A program made the translations under genes and the position numbers. A stretch of 8,245 nucleotides of DNA from CAIOSQ01 sp044359885 (GTDB lineage Bacteria > Pseudomonadota > Alphaproteobacteria > CACIAM-22H2): positions 1 to 8,245 of the forward strand of contig JBIKLI010000196.1 in NCBI GenBank assembly GCA_044359885.1. The letters run 5' to 3'. The notes beneath the pieces were generated by a model. That model saw nothing but the letters and a program-made list of their open reading frames with translations, did no database searches and had not been told where the DNA came from. The first letter of the stretch is position 1; every line of letters begins with the position of its first letter. Positions 1 through 6,184 of this stretch are shown here, piece after piece.

Positions 1-1
1 C

Positions 2-169
2 GTCCTGGATCGCCCGGTGATGGGACGGCGCGAGCGGGGCGAGGGTCATGCGCTGTCGCTGTTGAACGGGGTCGTAGACATGACTATCATCGATGGGAGC
101 GTACACGAACGGCCTCGCTTCGCAACAAGCCCGTTCGACGTCGCGCGCAATTCAACGCCGTCCCTCTAA
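2..169 (+). CDS. 3' end of an unrecognised gene (5' end outside window)
   Basis: Frame 2 is open from the left edge to a TAA at 167-169 and would encode the last 55 residues of a protein ending ...FDVARNSTPSL. I do not recognise the family. The case for coding is the balanced residue mix (hydrophobic LSLLNGVVDMTIIDG stretch, charged flanks) and G/C-rich third positions in the first half. The other forward frames are either closed early (frame 3, TGA at 16) or give Arg/Gly-rich shadow translation (frame 1). It would end 24 bp before the solute-binding protein gene, so it could belong to the same transcription unit. It does not look like the end of an ABC ATPase. A leftward gene starting at 49 is a weaker alternative. 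Confidence 0.42.
   Translation, partial: VLDRPVMGRRERGEGHALSLLNGVVDMTIIDGSVHERPRFATSPFDVARNSTPSL
62..90 (+). promoter_or_regulatory. Possible sigma-70-like promoter for the transporter genes
   Basis: TTGAAC at 62-67 and TATCAT at 85-90 are separated by exactly 17 bp. They match the -35 consensus at four of six positions and the -10 consensus at five of six. Transcription would start near 97 and leave a leader of about 97 nt before the ATG at 194. The site lies inside the putative upstream reading frame, and chance matches are common, so this is only a candidate. Confidence 0.3.
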
Positions 170-193
170 GACGGCCAACAGGGAGTCGAGAGC

Positions 194-1774
194 ATGGGTC
201 GACCGGGAACATCGCTGCTTGCCGCCGCCGTCGCGGCAGCGGGCATCGCCTTCGGCGCCGCGGACGTCGCGGCCCAGAACACGCCGAGCCGGACCACGCT
301 GGTGGTCGCGAACGGCACCGATGCCGCGACCCTCGATCCCGCCGACATCTCGTCGCGCGACACGGCGAACATCGCTCAGCATATCTGGGCGACGCTGTTC
401 CAGACGACGCCCGAGGGGCAGATCGTCCCCTATCTGGCCGAGAGCTACACCGAGACCGACGACGGCACCGAACTCACCTTCAAGCTGCGCCCGGGGCTGG
501 TGTGCCACGACGGGGAGGCGCTGACCGCCGAGGACGTCGCCTACACCTTCCAGCGGGCCGCCGATCCGGCCAACCGCTTCACTGGCAACACCCCCGGCTT
601 CGTCTTTTCGTCGCTGGGCTACCGCGCCGCCGAGGTCGTCGACCCGCTGACCGTGCGGATCCGCATCGCCCGCTACAATCCGATCGCGCTCGGCATGGTC
701 TCCGAGGTCTATATCCACTGCAAGGATTCCTACGAGAAGATGACGCGCGACCAGGCGGCCCAGCGGCCGATCGGGTCGGGTCCGTATCGCTTCGTGGAAT
801 GGGTCCGTTCCGACCGCATCGTGATCGAGCGCGTCCCGGCCTTCACGCTGCGCCCGGCGCAGTTCGACCGCGTCGTCTGGCGCGTCATCCCCGAGGCGTC
901 GACGCGCACCGCCGAGCTGCTCGCCGGCAACGTCGACATCATGACCAACGTGCCGCCCGACCAGATCGACGTGGTCAACCGCAGCCAGCGTGCGCGCGTC
1001 CAGGCGGTCGCAGGCACCCGGCGCATCTATGTCGGCTTCAACCAGGCGCCGCAATTCTCGGCCACCCCGGGCGGCCGGGCGATCCGCGATCCGGCCGTGC
1101 GCCGCGCGCTGCAATACGCGGTCGACGTCCCGACGATCTGCGAACAGCTGCTGCGTACGCAGTGCGAACGCGCCACCGGCCTGGTGAATCCGCCGAACCA
1201 CAACAAGTCGCTCACGCCCTATCCGTTCGACCCGAAGACGGCCGAGCGGTTGCTCGACGAGGCGGGCTACCGCCGCGGCGCCAACGGCGTGCGCTTCGAG
1301 ATCACGCTGCAGACCCCGAACGGACGCTATCTTAACGATCGCAACGTCGCGCTGGCGATCGGGCAGATGCTGACGGATGTCGGCGTGAAGACGACGGTCG
1401 AGCCGATGGAGTGGGCGTCCGTCTACGTCCCGCTGATCCGCCAGCGCGCGGCCGGTCCGATGTTCCTGCTCGGGACCGGTGGCGCCACCTGGAACGCGCT
1501 CTACGACATGGCCGACCTGTCGACCCCGACCGCCGGCACGAACTACACCCACTGGGACGATCCCGAGTTCTTCGCCGGCTGGAGCGAACTCGCGGTCCGC
1601 CGGCCCGAAGCCGAGCAGCGCGCGGTCATCGACCGCATGCTGCGGATCTTCTACGAGCGGGGAACGTGGCTGCTGCTGTATTTCCAGCCGGATTTCTACG
1701 GCGTCTCGCAGCGGATCGAGTGGCAGGCGCGCCGCGACGAGAAGATCTACGTCAACGACGCCCGGCCGCGCTGA
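194..1774 (+). CDS. ABC transporter substrate-binding protein, family 5 (peptide/nickel type)
   Basis: 526-residue periplasmic solute receptor that would deliver ligand to the two permeases encoded next. The start is supported by AGGGAG at 180-185, 8 nt before the ATG. Residues 1-27 form a signal peptide: a short n-region with Arg3, a long Ala/Leu/Val core, and probable cleavage after Val-Ala-Ala27. There is no lipobox Cys. The mature part follows the SBP_bac_5 plan: an early TLDPADI segment, EGQIVPYLAESY, then HDGEALTAEDVAYTF around residues 105-120, a strong family signature. Later come IGSGPYRF, the RRALQYAVD segment and a KTAERLLDEAGY helix. Length is typical of DppA/OppA-like receptors. 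The ligand cannot be read from sequence; members bind di- and oligopeptides, glutathione, opines, nickel or sugars. The next gene starts 41 bp downstream on the same strand. Confidence 0.93.
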   Translation: MGRPGTSLLAAAVAAAGIAFGAADVAAQNTPSRTTLVVANGTDAATLDPADISSRDTANIAQHIWATLFQTTPEGQIVPYLAESYTETDDGTELTFKLRPGLVCHDGEALTAEDVAYTFQRAADPANRFTGNTPGFVFSSLGYRAAEVVDPLTVRIRIARYNPIALGMVSEVYIHCKDSYEKMTRDQAAQRPIGSGPYRFVEWVRSDRIVIERVPAFTLRPAQFDRVVWRVIPEASTRTAELLAGNVDIMTNVPPDQIDVVNRSQRARVQAVAGTRRIYVGFNQAPQFSATPGGRAIRDPAVRRALQYAVDVPTICEQLLRTQCERATGLVNPPNHNKSLTPYPFDPKTAERLLDEAGYRRGANGVRFEITLQTPNGRYLNDRNVALAIGQMLTDVGVKTTVEPMEWASVYVPLIRQRAAGPMFLLGTGGATWNALYDMADLSTPTAGTNYTHWDDPEFFAGWSELAVRRPEAEQRAVIDRMLRIFYERGTWLLLYFQPDFYGVSQRIEWQARRDEKIYVNDARPR

Positions 1775-1815
1775 GGCGCGCGGTACGGACGGACGGGGGC
1801 TGCCGCGCGGCTCAG

Positions 1816-2793
1816 ATGTGGATCTATGTCGCGCGGCGGCTGCCGCAGGCCGCCTTCGTCGTCGTGGGCGTGACGCTGGTCACTTTCGTCGCGCTCCATA
1901 TCGGTGGGGATCCGACCTATCTCTTCGTCAGCGAAAGGGCGTCGGAACAGGAGATCGCCGAGACGCGGGCCAAGCTCGGCTTCGACCGGCCACTGCATGT
2001 CCAGTATCTCTCCTTCCTGGCCGGTCTGCTGCGCGGCGATCTCGGCGACTCCCTGACCTACAAGACATCCGCCCTGGGCGTCGTTCTCGTCCACTTTCCG
2101 GCGACCATCGAACTGACCATTGCGGCGATGATCCTCGCGGTGGGACTCGCCATCCCCCTGGGGATCGCCGCCGCCCTCCGCCGGGGCACGGCGGTGGATG
2201 GCGGGATCATGGTCGTGGCGATCTTCGGGCAGTCGATCCCCAGCTTCTGGCTGGGGATCATGCTCATCCTGATCGTGGGCCTGTGGCTGCAATGGCTGCC
2301 GATCTCGGGCCATGTGCCGGTTCTGGCTCCGCTCCTGGCCGGCGACGTCGCCGGTGCCGTCGCGGCCCTGCCCACCGCGATCTCCTTCCTGGCGATGCCG
2401 GCGCTGACTGTCGCCCTGTTCTCGCTGTCGCGCAACGCGCGGCTCGTGCGCTCCTCGATGCTGGAGGTTCTTTCCCAGGACTTCGTGCGGACCGCCCGCG
2501 CCAAGGGCCTGCCCGAACGGACGGTCGTGTCCGGCCACGCGCTGCGAAACGCCTGGCTGCCGGTGGTCACCATGATCGGCCTGGAATTCGGCTTCATGCT
2601 GTCCGGCGTGGTCGTGGTCGAGACGGTGTTCTCGTGGCCCGGCGTCGGCCGGCTGGTGTTCAACGCCATCAACCAGCGCGACATTCCGCTGGTCCAGGCG
2701 GCGGTGATCGTGTTCGCGATCGTCTTCGTCCTGCTCAACCTCGTGGTCGATCTGCTCTATGCGCGGCTCGACCCGCGCATCCGGCTGGGCTGA
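1816..2793 (+). CDS. ABC transporter permease, DppB-type
   Basis: 325-residue inner-membrane permease, one half of the channel of a peptide/nickel-class importer. MWIYVARRLPQ at the N terminus is the usual DppB-type opening and fixes the start at 1816, although no good Shine-Dalgarno precedes it (the nearest G-run, about 1796-1800, is too far away). Hydrophobic segments lie near residues 11-29, 99-121, 130-157, 186-205, 249-272 and 290-314, which fits six helices. The family motif GDLGDS is at 74-79, in the first external loop. The cytoplasmic EAA-type loop that contacts the ATPase is at about 222-249, with the key Ala-Arg-Ala-Lys-Gly at 227-231 and the closing LP at 248-249. The protein ends LDPRIRLG, also typical. 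Its stop is 4 bp before the second permease gene, so the two are almost certainly co-transcribed and translationally linked. Confidence 0.94.
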   Translation: MWIYVARRLPQAAFVVVGVTLVTFVALHIGGDPTYLFVSERASEQEIAETRAKLGFDRPLHVQYLSFLAGLLRGDLGDSLTYKTSALGVVLVHFPATIELTIAAMILAVGLAIPLGIAAALRRGTAVDGGIMVVAIFGQSIPSFWLGIMLILIVGLWLQWLPISGHVPVLAPLLAGDVAGAVAALPTAISFLAMPALTVALFSLSRNARLVRSSMLEVLSQDFVRTARAKGLPERTVVSGHALRNAWLPVVTMIGLEFGFMLSGVVVVETVFSWPGVGRLVFNAINQRDIPLVQAAVIVFAIVFVLLNLVVDLLYARLDPRIRLG

Positions 2794-2797
2794 CCCC

Positions 2798-3727
2798 ATG
2801 ACCGCCAGCATCCCGACCGACGACGACCGGACGGGCGAGGACGGCCGCACCACGCGCATGGAGACCCTCCGCCGCGCCTGGCGCAGCCTGCTGCGAGCCA
2901 AATGGCCGTTCGCGGCGCTGCTGATCCTGGCCTTCGTCGCCTCGACGGCCGCATTCGGACCGTCCTATGCACCGCGCGACCCGAACCGGCAGAACATCCT
3001 GACGCGCCTTCAGCCGCCGCTCACGCCGGACCGGCGCGGCGTGGTCCAGCATGTCCTGGGCACCGACGCGCTGGGCCGGGACGTGCTGTCGCGCCTCATC
3101 CACGGGGCGCGGGTGTCCGTGCTGGTCGGGTTCGCCGCGGTGGCCATCGGCGGAACGCTCGGCATCCTGCTGGGACTTGTCGCCGGGTTCTTCGGGGGAC
3201 GGCTGGACGACGCGATCATGCGCGTCGCCGACGTGCAGCTCGCCTTTCCCTTCATCCTTCTCGCGATCATGTTCCTGGTCGTGATCGGGCCGGGGCTGTG
3301 GAACCTGATCCTCATCCTGGGCGTCGCGCAATGGGTCACCTATGCGCGCATCGCGCGCGCGCAGACGATCGCGCAGCGCGAGAAGGAATATGTCGAAGCG
3401 GCCCGCGCGCTGGGCGCGCGCAAGGCGACGATCCTGTTCGCGACGATCCTGCCCAACATCCTGCCGCCGTTGACGGTGATCGCGTCCTTCAACGTCGCGA
3501 GCGTGATCCTGGCCGAGGCGGCCCTGTCCTTCCTGGGCCTGGGGGTGCCGCCGACCGTGCCCACGTGGGGCGGGATGCTGGCCGAGAGCCGCGAGCAGCT
3601 GCTCGCCGGACGCTGGTGGCTCGCCGTGTTCCCCGGCGTCGCGATCATGCTGACGGTGCTGTCCTTCAACATCCTGGGCGACTGGCTGCGCGACTTCCTG
3701 GACCCCAGGCTGAAGACGATGGGATGA
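2798..3727 (+). CDS. ABC transporter permease, DppC-type
   Basis: 309-residue second permease that should pair with the DppB-type protein. It starts 4 bp after the preceding stop. The first 30 or so residues are a hydrophilic Asp/Arg-rich cytoplasmic tail, and an internal ATG at 2858 (Met21) is a possible alternative start. Diagnostic DppC features are the LGTDALGRDVLSRLIHGARVS region starting at residue 87, followed by a helix at 106-130, further helices to about 180, and helices at about 222-248 and 275-296. The EAA loop begins EYVEAARALG at 197-206 and closes with ILPN at 217-220, the docking site for an ABC ATPase. AEAALSFLGLGV at 239-250, a PTWGGML segment and the ending GDWLRDFLDPRLK are also family hallmarks. 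Everything expected of an active permease is present; what is missing from the neighbourhood is the ATPase. Confidence 0.94.
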   Translation: MTASIPTDDDRTGEDGRTTRMETLRRAWRSLLRAKWPFAALLILAFVASTAAFGPSYAPRDPNRQNILTRLQPPLTPDRRGVVQHVLGTDALGRDVLSRLIHGARVSVLVGFAAVAIGGTLGILLGLVAGFFGGRLDDAIMRVADVQLAFPFILLAIMFLVVIGPGLWNLILILGVAQWVTYARIARAQTIAQREKEYVEAARALGARKATILFATILPNILPPLTVIASFNVASVILAEAALSFLGLGVPPTVPTWGGMLAESREQLLAGRWWLAVFPGVAIMLTVLSFNILGDWLRDFLDPRLKTMG

Positions 3728-3770
3728 GCCGGCGGCCGGCAGGCCGCCCGCGCCACGAGGGGAAGCGCCG

Positions 3771-5309
3771 ATGACTGCCATGACCGACTTCCAGGAGCGC
3801 ATGGGCGCGATCAACGACGTGCTCAACGCCGTCTCGATCCTGCAATGGGACCAGCGCACCATGATGCCGACCGGCGGCGTGGCGACGCGCGGCAAGCAGA
3901 TCGCGACGCTGGTGGGCGTCGCGCGCGACATGCTGCTGGGCGACGACACCCGGCGCCTGGTCGACGCGGCCGCGCGCGAGGTCGAGGGCGAGGCCGAGGA
4001 TTCGCCCGCCAGACGCGCGGTCCTCCAGACCCGCGAAGCCATCGCCTTCCACTCCCGGATCCCGGCGGCGCTGCAGAAGCGGCGCGCGGAGCTGAAATCG
4101 GTGGCCAACGCGGTCTGGATCAAGGCGCGGGCCGAGAGCGACTTCGCGTCGTTCGCGCCCTACCTGAAGGAAGTCGTCTCGCTGTCGCGGTCCTATGCGC
4201 AGGCCATCGGCTATGCGGACCATCCCTACGACGCGCTGATGTCGATCTATGAGCCGGGCGAGACGGTCGCGAGCCTGAAGTCGCTGTTCGCGACGCTGCG
4301 GGCCGGGATCCTGCCGCTGCTTGCCGCCGCCCGCGGAGCGCCCGAACCGCGCGCCGATTTCCTGGAACGCGACTTCCCCAAGGAACGCCAGTCGGCCTTC
4401 GCGCTGGCGCTGGCGCAGAAGGTCGGCTTCGACACCGCGCGCGGGCGGCTCGACGAGACGGTGCATCCCTTCGAGATCTCCTTCACCCGCAACGACGTCC
4501 GGATCACGACCCGCTACTACCGAAACTTCCTGAACCCGAGCGTGTTCGGGGCCCTGCACGAGGCCGGTCACGGCATCTACGAACAGGGTGTCGACCCCGC
4601 CTATACGCGCACCCCGCTGGCGACGGATCTGGTCGGCTACTACGCGGTCGGCGGCGTCAGCTTCGGCGCGCATGAGAGCCAGTCGCGGCTCTACGAGAAC
4701 CATATCGGCCGCAGCCGCGCCTTCTGGCGGCTGCACATGGACGAACTGCGCGCCGCCTTCCCCGGCACCTTCGACGATGTCGGGGCCGAGGAGTTCTACC
4801 GGGCGGTCAACCGCGTCCGGCCAGGCTTCATCCGGGTCGAGGCGGACGAGCTGACCTACGACCTGCACATCATGCTGCGGGTCGAAATCGAAAGCGCGCT
4901 GATGGACGGCTCGCTCCAGGTCGACGACCTGCCGGCGGCCTGGAACGCGGCGATCGCGCGCGATCTGGGCCTTGTCGTGCCCGACGACCGGCGCGGCCTT
5001 CTGCAGGACATCCACTGGTCGACCTGCCAGATCGGCACGTTCTGCAACTACACGATCGGCAACGTGATGGCGGCGCAGTTGATGGATACGATACGCCGGA
5101 CGCGCCCGGACATCCCGGCGGCGCTGGAGACGGGCGACTACGCGCCCCTGAAGACCCATCTCGCCGAGACGATCCATCGCCATGGGCGGCGCTACACCCG
5201 CGACGAATTGCTGCTGCGCGCGACCGGCCGCACGCTCGACCCCGCCCCCTATGTCGCGTATCTGCGCGCCAAGGTCGCCGACGTCTACGGGCTGCCCGGC
5301 GTCGCCTGA
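3771..5309 (+). CDS. M32 family metallocarboxypeptidase (carboxypeptidase Taq-like)
   Basis: 512-residue zinc carboxypeptidase that removes C-terminal residues from peptides, with broad specificity in characterised relatives. The start is set by AGGGGA at 3758-3763, 7 nt upstream. There is no signal peptide, so it should act in the cytosol. All five conserved M32 motifs are visible: HPF at residues 232-234, DVRIT at 242-246, the zinc-binding and catalytic HEAGH at 263-267 (Glu264 catalytic), HESQ at 301-304 with Glu302 as the probable third zinc ligand, and GLLQDIHW at 409-416. IRVEAD at 354-359 is a further family signature. The early WDQRTMMP segment and the length of about 500 residues also fit. 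The usual GYFP(S/T)Y stretch reads IGTFCNYTIGN here (421-431), which suggests a divergent subgroup. It lies 43 bp after the permease gene on the same strand, consistent with hydrolysis of imported peptides. Confidence 0.95.
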   Translation: MTAMTDFQERMGAINDVLNAVSILQWDQRTMMPTGGVATRGKQIATLVGVARDMLLGDDTRRLVDAAAREVEGEAEDSPARRAVLQTREAIAFHSRIPAALQKRRAELKSVANAVWIKARAESDFASFAPYLKEVVSLSRSYAQAIGYADHPYDALMSIYEPGETVASLKSLFATLRAGILPLLAAARGAPEPRADFLERDFPKERQSAFALALAQKVGFDTARGRLDETVHPFEISFTRNDVRITTRYYRNFLNPSVFGALHEAGHGIYEQGVDPAYTRTPLATDLVGYYAVGGVSFGAHESQSRLYENHIGRSRAFWRLHMDELRAAFPGTFDDVGAEEFYRAVNRVRPGFIRVEADELTYDLHIMLRVEIESALMDGSLQVDDLPAAWNAAIARDLGLVVPDDRRGLLQDIHWSTCQIGTFCNYTIGNVMAAQLMDTIRRTRPDIPAALETGDYAPLKTHLAETIHRHGRRYTRDELLLRATGRTLDPAPYVAYLRAKVADVYGLPGVA

Positions 5310-5368
5310 TCTCGATCCATCCGTAGAAGTCTATACTTGATCTGACGTTCGTTCGATCTGGCGTGGTG

Positions 5369-5389
5369 GGTGTCCGCCCGATCGACACC
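5369..5389. repeat. Small inverted repeat in the IS terminal region
   Basis: GGTGTC (5369-5374) and GACACC (5384-5389) form a perfect 6-bp stem with a 9-nt loop. It lies between the carboxypeptidase stop and the transposase stop. No T-run follows on either strand, so a classical intrinsic terminator is unlikely; it may belong to the subterminal region of the IS. Just before it, GATCTG occurs twice, near 5339 and 5355. Confidence 0.3.
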
Positions 5390-5403
5390 GTCGGCTGGCG
5401 CGG

Positions 5404-5742
5404 CTATGCGGCCAAGGCGAGATACTGCTGTTCGCGCGCCAGATCGGCGCTGTCGAGCAAAGACTGCATTGGGGTCTTTCCGAAGCACCAGCGGCCCTGA
5501 TGGGTGCGCACCATGTTATAGCTGATCATCCAGTCGTCGAGATCGGCCTGCCACATTCCCGCTGTGCCGTGGAGCCGCTTGCGGAAGGCGACACGGTAGA
5601 ACTCATCGAGCAGGGTCTTGTGGAAACGCTCGCAGATACCGTTGGTCTGCGGGCTCTTCACCTTGGTCCTGGTGTGATCGATGTTCTCGACGGCGAGGTA
5701 GAGCTCATGCTCGTGCCGGTCGTGGACGCCGCGATACCGCAT
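5404..5742 (-). pseudogene. IS481-type transposase, C-terminal remnant
   Basis: About 112 residues of a DDE integrase-core transposase, ending at a TAG at 5404-5406 (reverse strand). Clear family text includes LYLAVENIDHTRTK, then SPQTNGICERFHKT, whose Glu (residue 38 of the fragment) is the third catalytic acid. It is followed by LLDEFYRVAFRK, DLDDWMISYN and RTHQGRWCFGKTPMQ. The intact protein is roughly three times longer. The helix-turn-helix and the first two catalytic aspartates, including the TDRG-type segment that should sit just upstream of YRGVHDRHE, are missing. In frame, the sequence instead reads RIDCEAMRYRGV and runs into the neighbouring element. The ATG at 5742 is therefore an incidental codon, not a real start. 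It cannot encode an active transposase. Confidence 0.88.
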
Positions 5743-5785
5743 TGCCTCGCAGTCGATGCGACCGGAGCTTGAGCCGTTGCCTCGC
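5742..5785. repeat. 9-bp direct repeat at the junction of the two IS remnants
   Basis: TTGCCTCGC occurs at 5742-5750 and again at 5777-5785, with 26 bp between the copies. The first copy lies exactly where recognisable IS481-type coding sequence stops; the second lies within the left end of the other element. It may be a target duplication, a terminal-repeat fragment or a recombination seam. Only one side is preserved, so this cannot be decided here. Confidence 0.55.
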
Positions 5786-5819
5786 CTAAAATGCTACCGA
5801 AGTTTCCGAGGGGGCGAGG
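5780..5819. repeat. Inverted repeat in front of the second transposase remnant
   Basis: CCTCGCC (5780-5786) and GGCGAGG (5813-5819) are perfect reverse complements with a 26-nt loop, just before the transposase coding region. It may be part of the element's terminal or subterminal binding sequence, or an RNA hairpin that hides the start at 5820. Confidence 0.45.
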
Positions 5820-5840
5820 ATGAATGTGAGGCAGTTGAGC

Positions 5841-5981
5841 ATGGCAACGCGCAACGACTTGGTTCGGGCGGTTTCAGAACGCTATGCGTCGTCCAGCCGA
5901 GCGGAGAAGAGCGCGATCCTGAACGAGTTCACTGCGGTGACCGGGTTCAACCGCAAGCACGCGGTGCGCCTACTGCGTGGC
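5841..5981 (+). pseudogene. N-terminal remnant of a second DDE-type transposase/integrase
   Basis: The translation MATRNDLVRAVSERYASSSRAEKS..., continuing through ILNEFTAVTG and NRKHAVRLLRG, matches the N-terminal helix-turn-helix region of a widespread group of bacterial integrase-core transposases that carry a K(H/R)A(I/M/V)RLL motif. The Met at 5841 has a GAGG at 5827-5830 upstream and is a better start than the ATG at 5820, which directly abuts a G-rich run. Similarity ends at about residue 47 of this protein (5981). After that the open frame continues to a stop at 6248 as Arg/Pro/Ala-rich nonsense that overlaps the aminotransferase end. The whole catalytic domain is absent. The exact IS family name is uncertain; it is clearly different from the IS481-type relic beside it. 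Confidence 0.72.
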
Positions 5982-6184
5982 GTTGGGGATCCACTTCCCG
6001 TTCACGCGCTGCGCTGCCTCGCACGCTACCGTGCCGACGGGCGCCTGCTCGAGCAGCCGAAAGCGCCCGCGGCCGGCGCGGGGACCCTTCGCGCGCCGGG
6101 GTCGCGGACGCGGGGGCGCCGAACCCGCGCCCGCCCGTGTCGCGCGGCGGCGACGCCGCGGCAGGCTCCGGATTGCTGGGCGCC
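5982..6184. other. Unassigned GC-rich spacer downstream of the aminotransferase gene
   Basis: About 200 bp between the transposase break and the aminotransferase stop. All open frames here give low-complexity Arg/Ala/Pro/Gly-rich peptides, and no family is recognisable on either strand. It contains a perfect 12-bp palindrome CTGCTCGAGCAG (6045-6056, with an XhoI-type core) and a GC hairpin at 6143-6160. It may be the ancestral 3' flank of the aminotransferase gene or a degenerated fragment left by a deletion through the IS. Confidence 0.5.
6143..6160. repeat. GC-rich hairpin 25 bp past the aminotransferase stop
   Basis: CGCGGCG (6143-6149) and CGCCGCG (6154-6160) form a perfect 7-bp stem around a 4-nt loop, GCGA on the plus strand and TCGC on the minus strand. 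It sits where the leftward transcript of the aminotransferase gene would end. It has no following U-tract, so any terminator role would be non-canonical. Confidence 0.35.

Larger units (their letters stand above)
5310..5981. mobile_element. Composite scar of two decayed insertion sequences
   Basis: This stretch carries only broken transposase sequence. The left part (up to about 5750) holds the 3' half of an IS481-type element read leftward. The right part (from about 5771) holds the left end and N-terminal codons of a different transposase read rightward. The change of identity between the two is abrupt, as if the second element inserted into or recombined with the first and the remainders were then deleted. 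Outer limits are approximate. The left IS end probably lies in the relatively AT-rich 5320-5345 stretch (GTAGAAGTCTATACTTGATC), but no matching inverted repeat or target duplication remains to prove it. Confidence 0.7.

Noticed and set aside
1..49. Leftward gene starting ATG at 49 (MTLAPLAPSHHRAIQD...)
   Set aside because: Only 16 codons are visible, with no clear ribosome site and in conflict with the better rightward frame. It cannot be excluded but is not supported.
152..1552. 466-codon open frame antisense to the solute-binding protein gene
   Set aside because: Arg/Gly/Asp-rich shadow with no family features. High GC leaves long antisense frames open; the sense frame has a signal peptide and SBP family motifs.
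1747..5183. Long antisense frames (384, 462 and 505 codons) opposite the permeases and the carboxypeptidase
   Set aside because: Composition is His/Arg/Gln/Asp-rich nonsense, and each lies opposite a gene with complete motifs.
6143..6160. Intrinsic terminator
   Set aside because: The stem is good but no T-run follows on either strand, so it was listed only as a hairpin.
5310..6184. CRISPR array, tRNA or other structured RNA in the non-coding stretch
   Set aside because: There are no regularly spaced repeats and no cloverleaf-like elements; the content is transposase debris plus GC-rich spacer.
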